Source of the DNA: Terriglobia bacterium
GTDB taxonomy: Bacteria; Acidobacteriota; Terriglobia; Acidiferrales; UBA7541
Direction: 5' to 3'
DNA: 64,000 bases
Assembly (NCBI GenBank): GCA_020072765.1
Contig: JAIQGD010000001.1
Span: forward strand, 90,071-154,070
In this document: piece after piece, positions 60,101-64,000 of the stretch
Numbering within the stretch: position 1 is the first letter of the stretch
How the letters are laid out: each line of letters opens with the position of its first letter
The notes under the pieces: model-generated
Databases searched by the model: none
What the model was told of the DNA's origin: nothing
Seen by the model: the letters and a program-made list of their open reading frames with translations, nothing else
Made by a program: the position numbers and the translations under genes

Positions 60101-63100
60101 CACGCTCGCGTTCCTGTTCCGAGAGAGAACTCAGGTCCAGTTCCGCGAGCGGAAGATCCATCTCGGGCACCAGGATCTGCGCCGGTTGTCCGCCGCTGTG
60201 GGAGAAGGTGGTGCGCAGTATCTCGTGGCGGCGCACCAGTTCCCGGATCGCTCGGTGCATCGCTTCCGCGTTGTACTTCCCGTGGAAATCAACGATGTCG
60301 CCCATGTTGTAGACGGGGCTGCCGGGAGCGAGATGGTCCAGAAACCAGAGCTGCTCCTGCGCGAAGGAAAGCGGCGCCGGACCCGACGGCTGGCGACGCG
60401 TGATCCGCACGATCGTCCCGGCCCCCTGGGCCAGGGTCAGCACCTGCGCCAAACCCGCGATCGTCGGATTCTCGAAAAGGGTCTGGAACGTGATGTCCAC
60501 GCCGAACACGTCCCGAATCCGCGACACCGCGCGGATCACCAGCAAGGAATGGCCCCCCAAATCGAAGAAATCGTCGTGGATCCCGATGCGGTCCACCTTC
60601 AACAGCTCGGCCCAAATCAGGGCCAGGGCCTTCTCGGTCTCGGTCTGAGGCCGGACGGAAGCGTTCGCGGGCGGTACGGACGCTTCCGCGAGCTGCGGAA
60701 GCGCTTCCCGGTCAATCTTGCCGTTCCCCATCAAGGGAAACTTCTCCAGCAGCACGAAGTGTGACGGGATCATGTGCTGGAGCAGGCGTGCTTGCAAGAA
60801 TTTGCGCAGACTCGCGGGTGTCAACACTTCTCGGTCCACGGGCCGCAGTGAACGGACATGATCCTCGCCAGATTGCTGCCGCGCCAGGCGGTACGACGCC
60901 GAGGGTCGAATTGCGTACACATAGCACAATTCAGTCTTTCTCAGCAGCGGGTCCTGCTCGACCAAAAGCTCATACCCCTTCTGCTGCAGCAGGGTCGTAA
61001 TGGGCGCCAAGCTCTCGGCCCGGTCCACTTCGATGACCAACTGGCGAATTTTGGGCCAATCATCGCCACGGATTCCCTGCAACACTTCCAACTCGCTTTT
61101 TTCCACGTTGATTTTGAGCAGGTCAATCCGTTCAATGCCCTCCTCGGCCATCACACTGGACAGGGTGCGGAGTTGAGCCGGTTCCACGCGGGCGCGAAAC
61201 CGGTCCTTGAGCAAATCCCCCAGTTGCGCGGCCAGGTGCGCGCTGTTTCCTGGTTCCGGCTGCTGGTTCAGCGCATAGGTCTTGACGACCTCGCGTTCGG
61301 CCGCTTCGTCCGCATGGAATCCTGATAACAGCGAAAAGCCTTCGAAAAAGGTCAACTCCGCGGACTTGTTTTCGTGGGAGAGCCCCACGGGAAGGCATTT
61401 CACGTCCGAGCCCCATGCTTCCGCGTTGGCCTTCAGGCATGCATGAGCGGCGGGGTTGGGCTCCAAAGAAACGATCCGCAAATTCCGGGCCAGCCGGCTG
61501 GCGAACACGGTAAACAATCCAATGTTGGCACCCGCATCCACGATGCAATCTCCTTCGTGGATGGCGATTCCGTGCCGGAGATAGGCCTGGCGAACGAAGA
61601 TTTCGTTGTAGAGGTAGGCCGTCTCGTTCCGATTCAGATGTGCCACCGGCAGGCCATCGGGCAAGGTATAGACAGCCGTGTTGTCCCACAGCGGTTGCTG
61701 GGGCCGTTTGGGCACGACGTAAGCAACCAGTTCGGAATGGCCCGATTCCTGTTCCTGCGCCACCACCACCGCTTCTCGCACACCGCCCTGCTCGCGCAGC
61801 GCCTCCTCGATTTCACCCGGCTCGACGCGATAGCCGCGTATTTTGACCTGCTGGTCCATCCGGCCGCAGAACTCGATATTCCCGTCGGCCAACTGACGCG
61901 CACGATCTCCCGTGCGATACAGTCTTGCGCCAAGCTCCGGAGTGAATGGATCCGGAATGAATTTCTCGGCGGTCAATTCCGGGCGGTTGAGGTAGCCGCG
62001 CGCCACGCCCCGGCCGGCGATGCACAGCTCGCCGGGAACGCCGGCAGGCACCGGCTGGTGCTGTTCATCGAGGATGTAAACCCGGCTATTCGGGAGAGGC
62101 CTGCCCAACGGGAGCGTGCCCGACGGCGTGCCGGGTAATGGCGCGACTACACGGTACGTCAGCACCCCGACGGTGGTCTCCGTAGGTCCATAGTGGTTGT
62201 AAATCTCGCAGTCCGGGGCCTGGAGGCGCAGCCGCTCAATCCAATCCAGCCGGGAGGCCTCTCCCCCCAGAATCAACCGGCTTTCCGGCAGGAGTTGTTC
62301 GGGATGATTTCCGCTCCGCAGGGCCGCCAGATGTGACGGAGTAATTTTCAAAACGTCAATGCGCTCACGGCGGAAATAATCCGCGAGCATGGCCGGATTT
62401 TCAGCTCGCGCCTGCGAGATCACATGCAGGCAGCCACCCGTGGCCAAAGCCGGAAAAATTACGGTATGGCCGAGGTCCGCGGCGATGGTGGACACCGTGG
62501 CGTAATTCATGCCGGGCTGGAACTGCAACCGTTCCACCGCGCCCCGCACGTAATTCACGAGGTTGCGATGTTCGATGCAAACACCCTTGGGACGTCCCGT
62601 GGAGCCGCTCGTATAAATCACATAGGCCAGGTGCTCCGGACGCGGACGAACATCGCCTTGCGGCGGTCTCACCGGAGGGAGCCCATCGAGGGAATCCAGG
62701 CAAACAACCTGTGCGGCGGTGGCCGGCAGACGCGGCAAGAGGCTGGTTTGCGTGAGCAGGACCGCCAGGTTGGCATCCTTGGCCATGAAGGCGATCCGCT
62801 CTTGAGCAAATGCCGCATCCATGGGCACATAAGCGCCCCCAGCTTTTAAAATGCCGAGCAAGCCTACGATCATCTCCACGGAGCGTTCGACCAAAAGCCC
62901 TACCAGCACATCCGGTCCAACGCCCATCTCCCTCAAGCGATCCGCCAGTTGCGTCGCGCGAGCGTTCAGTTCGCCGTAGGTCAACCTTTGCTGCTCGAAC
63001 ACCAAGGCCGTCTGAGTGGGGGTGTTCCCGACCTGGACCGCAAACAGATCGACAAACGTCTCGTCAACCGGGTAGGGCACAGCGGAGTCGCTATACTCGA

Positions 63101-63185
63101 CGACGAGCGACCGATACTCGCGCTCGCTCAGAAGAGCGGCCGCCGTAGTGCCCTTCGTGTTTCCATTTCCGCTCTTGCTGCTCAC
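57150..63185 (-). CDS. NRPS: adenylation with embedded FkbM methyltransferase - PCP - C - A - PCP
   Basis: The 2011-residue protein begins with an A domain and no C domain, so it starts the assembly line. A1 (45-830) is interrupted between A8 and A10 by an FkbM-type methyltransferase (about 515-760; V-D-A-G-A-N-I-G-L-F at 549-558, L-L-K-I-N-V-E at 689-695). Its code D-L-T-K-I-G-H-V-G is close to Asp (DLTKVGHIG). PCP1 Ser880 follows, then a C domain (HH 1069-1070, Asp1074), A2 (code D-I-L-Q-L-G-M-I-W, Gly-like) and PCP2 Ser1932. Predicted product with NRPS2: Asp-Gly-Cys, with Cys cyclised to thiazoline and an O-methylated residue. GTG 63185 has GGAGAG upstream. Confidence 0.9.
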   Translation of the reverse strand: MSSKSGNGNTKGTTAAALLSEREYRSLVVEYSDSAVPYPVDETFVDLFAVQVGNTPTQTALVFEQQRLTYGELNARATQLADRLREMGVGPDVLVGLLVERSVEMIVGLLGILKAGGAYVPMDAAFAQERIAFMAKDANLAVLLTQTSLLPRLPATAAQVVCLDSLDGLPPVRPPQGDVRPRPEHLAYVIYTSGSTGRPKGVCIEHRNLVNYVRGAVERLQFQPGMNYATVSTIAADLGHTVIFPALATGGCLHVISQARAENPAMLADYFRRERIDVLKITPSHLAALRSGNHPEQLLPESRLILGGEASRLDWIERLRLQAPDCEIYNHYGPTETTVGVLTYRVVAPLPGTPSGTLPLGRPLPNSRVYILDEQHQPVPAGVPGELCIAGRGVARGYLNRPELTAEKFIPDPFTPELGARLYRTGDRARQLADGNIEFCGRMDQQVKIRGYRVEPGEIEEALREQGGVREAVVVAQEQESGHSELVAYVVPKRPQQPLWDNTAVYTLPDGLPVAHLNRNETAYLYNEIFVRQAYLRHGIAIHEGDCIVDAGANIGLFTVFASRLARNLRIVSLEPNPAAHACLKANAEAWGSDVKCLPVGLSHENKSAELTFFEGFSLLSGFHADEAAEREVVKTYALNQQPEPGNSAHLAAQLGDLLKDRFRARVEPAQLRTLSSVMAEEGIERIDLLKINVEKSELEVLQGIRGDDWPKIRQLVIEVDRAESLAPITTLLQQKGYELLVEQDPLLRKTELCYVYAIRPSASYRLARQQSGEDHVRSLRPVDREVLTPASLRKFLQARLLQHMIPSHFVLLEKFPLMGNGKIDREALPQLAEASVPPANASVRPQTETEKALALIWAELLKVDRIGIHDDFFDLGGHSLLVIRAVSRIRDVFGVDITFQTLFENPTIAGLAQVLTLAQGAGTIVRITRRQPSGPAPLSFAQEQLWFLDHLAPGSPVYNMGDIVDFHGKYNAEAMHRAIRELVRRHEILRTTFSHSGGQPAQILVPEMDLPLAELDLSSLSEQERERAWASVVAEQGRKPFDLSQAPLLRATMVHLSAHEHRLLLTTHHILADEWSMEVVHQELKQLYDAFSQGRPSPLPELPIQYTDFAGWQRRWLQGEVLDKQTAYWKRELAGAPFILELPTDKPRPAIGSFRGATETFRLPGKILDQLKGLGRQQQATLFMILEAGFMALLYRYTGQDDIIVGTPISGRTHSETENLIGLFLNTVLLRAKFSERQNFLSLLHQVRERALGAYAHPDVPFKHLVAELAPDRDPSRTPLFQVMFILHNPDGISQVSKVSGNRELETGTSKFDLTLILSEDENGLDGLIEYSTDLFEAATIRRLTTHYARLLEAGVAAPDRSISELPILTEAERQQLLVDWNDTAAECPGKTLGLHQLIEEQALRTPNQVALVFEQQTLTYGELNRRANQLAHHLAALGVGPDVLVGLYVERSIEMVVGILGVLKAGGAYVPLDPSYPSARIAMVIEDSQLGFILTTERRRGLLPASAARIISLDGDAEAIAMQSAAPVASSPAGNDLAYVIYTSGSTGKPKGVMVEHRNVVNFFMGMDRAIGAEPGVWLAVTSICFDISVLELLWTLARGFRVVIHGEGSSDKIPAEIHRQGVTHLQSTPSLLCALAADAPSLDALGTLKTILVGGEALPASLVASLRQSFTGELYNMYGPTETAIWSTVYRVQEQRSNIPIGKPIVNSQVYVLDSQLQLVPPGGIGELFVGGEGVVRGYLHRPELTAERFLSDPFRPQGRLYRTGDLARFLPDGNLEFLGRADLQVKVRGFRVELGEIEAALEQQPRVQQAVVMAQSDHQGDNILTAYCVARPGQTVSPESLRSALEATLPDYMVPSHFILMDRLPLTANGKIDRKALPPISLPVSLSAGPGDDPRGAFEEFLAKAWAEALGLHRVRRHDDFFALGGHSLAALKIAFQSQQEFQVDFPLRMFVQCPVLSEQAKRLEDMVMEQADESVLDDLVSEVMQGRERSVVSQAEAKGPRGQAKE

Positions 63186-63544
63186 GCGCGTGGCTCTCCG
63201 ACCATGAACGAGCTATTTCTGAAAGGAGCAGGGCCCATGTGCAGATATGGTAGCAAATCTCATTCCATTGGGTCGGAAAGACATGGAAGTAAGTCCTTGT
63301 GGCTCAACAGGCTACAGGAATTAGCCGCGCGGCAAAATGCCTTCCTCGGGCTGTCGTGAAGCGGATGGAAAGTGTTTGCCACAACGTGGCATTCCATTTC
63401 TCAGAAGTCCCGAGAAAGGGCTGGGGCGAGCGGTGAGGGATGAGGGGTGTGGGCCGAGGGCATATCGGCCGGTCAGTTGGCCCTCCGCGGCGGGCTCGAC
63501 CGGCGCCTCAGATTGCGGGCCGGTCGCTGCGCTGCAAGCAGACG
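63186..63544. other. 359-base gap upstream of the NRPS pair
   Basis: The NRPS promoter must lie here. Two AT-richer patches are seen near 63240-63275 and 63395-63420; the rest is GC-rich. No gene, strong palindrome or clear -35/-10 pair was identified. Confidence 0.4.
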
Positions 63545-64000
63545 TTAGTTCAAGCCTGCCTGGGTCAACTTGACGGCGGTGTTGGCGCCTAGGCCGCTGA
63601 AATAGATACTGGAGGCTTGGGCCGAGGTGCTGGCATTGTCCACAATGATTCCACTGGTGCCGCCGGGCACAGTTGCGGCAGCAGCGGCAGGATAAGCCAC
63701 TGGAAACGTGTTGATGTTGTGTTCAAAGAAGTTCGGCGAAGCACCCGAGAGCCCGCTTACGAAGAGTAGATCATTGGCTCCATTCAAGAATTCGGTGGTG
63801 GGTGAGAACTGGTTAACCGTGGAACCGCCGACGAAAGAGGCGTTCGCTGGTGTGCCCGCAGTCATATTGCGGCTGCCGTCGAACGCTGCTGCGTAAAGCT
63901 CGATTTGGGTGCCACCGCTGTCATACGCCCATTCGTAGAGCAGCCAGTTGGAGGAAGTACCACTGGAAAAATAGGCGTCGTTGAAGGAGGGGGCATGAAG
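63545..64000 (-). CDS. C-terminal part of an unrecognised, probably extracellular protein (partial)
   Basis: The reading frame runs from the stop at 63545 back to the window edge, about 151 residues. Composition is rich in Ser, Thr, Ala, Gly and Asn with few charged residues, as in secreted bacterial proteins. Landmarks are W-L-L-Y-E-W-A-Y-D-S-G-G-T, E-L-Y-A-A-A-F-D-G-S and G-G-T-S-G-I-I-V-D-N followed near the end by V-K-L-T-Q-A-G-L-N. I recognise no family. The start and N-terminal signal lie outside the window. Confidence 0.6.
   Translation of the reverse strand, partial: LHAPSFNDAYFSSGTSSNWLLYEWAYDSGGTQIELYAAAFDGSRNMTAGTPANASFVGGSTVNQFSPTTEFLNGANDLLFVSGLSGASPNFFEHNINTFPVAYPAAAAATVPGGTSGIIVDNASTSAQASSIYFSGLGANTAVKLTQAGLN

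Noticed and set aside
57150..63185. First A domain lacking the amino-group Asp
   Set aside because: A first alignment placed Ile at the GrsA Asp235 position. Shifting to A-A-D-L-G-H-T gives D-L-T and a consistent Asp-like code with the later residues, so the domain appears normal.
57150..63185. Inactive condensation domain because HHxxxDG reads HHILADE
   Set aside because: The two His and the Asp are present (1069, 1070, 1074). The last Gly is often replaced, so activity is still expected.
1..64000. CRISPR arrays, prophage genes, insertion sequences or rRNA
   Set aside because: No direct repeat-spacer series, transposase, integrase or rRNA-like stretch was recognised while reading the window.

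Overview
This window is GC-rich bacterial chromosome, most likely from an Acidobacteriota member. The best pointer is the secreted VWFA protein at 4702-5796, of the type known as the VWFA-related acidobacterial domain. Dense intergenic palindromic repeats and a mix of soil-type catabolism, F420 cofactor genes and NRPS genes fit that reading. No rRNA, phage, IS element or CRISPR array is visible. One tRNA gene (Pro, CGG) is present.

Region 1 (1-13.3 kb) is a stress or starvation block. It encodes an alpha-glucan phosphorylase, a P1B-like cation ATPase, the VWFA protein, an M48 protease, a STAS protein plus Crp/Fnr regulator pair, and a minus-strand set of Hsp20, CBS-pair, eRF1-like (baeRF) and divergent GroEL proteins. 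Five copies of a Crp-type operator (GTGA-N6-TCAC) sit in front of these units. The local Crp/Fnr protein has the Arg-Glu-x-x-x-Arg recognition helix expected to read GTGA. A perfect FNR box (TTGAT-N4-ATCAA) lies upstream of the STAS-crp pair, so the block looks like a small oxygen- or energy-responsive regulon.

Region 2 (13.3-25.5 kb) holds an aconitase-X operon (FAD oxidoreductase, AcnX large and small subunits, AAHS transporter), the F420 precursor operon cofG-cofH-cofD-cofC, a Cys/Met-metabolism PLP enzyme and a ClC antiporter with CBS domains.

Region 3 (25.5-42 kb) is CoA-thioester catabolism. A minus-strand series runs CoA-transferase A/B, F420-type LLM oxidoreductase, DUF6282-like hydrolase, acyl-CoA dehydrogenase, CitE lyase, MaoC hydratase and CaiB CoA-transferase. 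A divergent IclR regulator is followed by an alpha/beta hydrolase and an NADPH:F420 reductase. Nearby are a p-hydroxycinnamoyl-CoA hydratase/lyase, a CocE-type hydrolase and a Tat-exported amidohydrolase. CaiB-MaoC-CitE resembles the itaconate/citramalyl-CoA route.

Region 4 (42-49.5 kb) has an MgtA-type ATPase, several families of interspersed repeats, threonine ammonia-lyase, an aminotransferase, a cytochrome c and tRNA-Pro.

Region 5 (49.9-63.2 kb) is the most interesting. Just after the tRNA lies a compact five-gene operon that looks like a RiPP system: a 56-residue precursor-like peptide (TTG start, strong Shine-Dalgarno), a Ser/His signal-peptidase-like protease without a membrane anchor, an HPr-kinase-like protein, a PqqD-type peptide chaperone and a radical SAM/SPASM enzyme. 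Converging on it are two NRPS genes predicted to build an Asp-Gly-Cys(thiazoline)-type peptide, with an FkbM methyltransferase inside the first adenylation domain and a cysteine-nucleophile thioesterase at the end. The window ends inside an unrecognised, probably extracellular protein.
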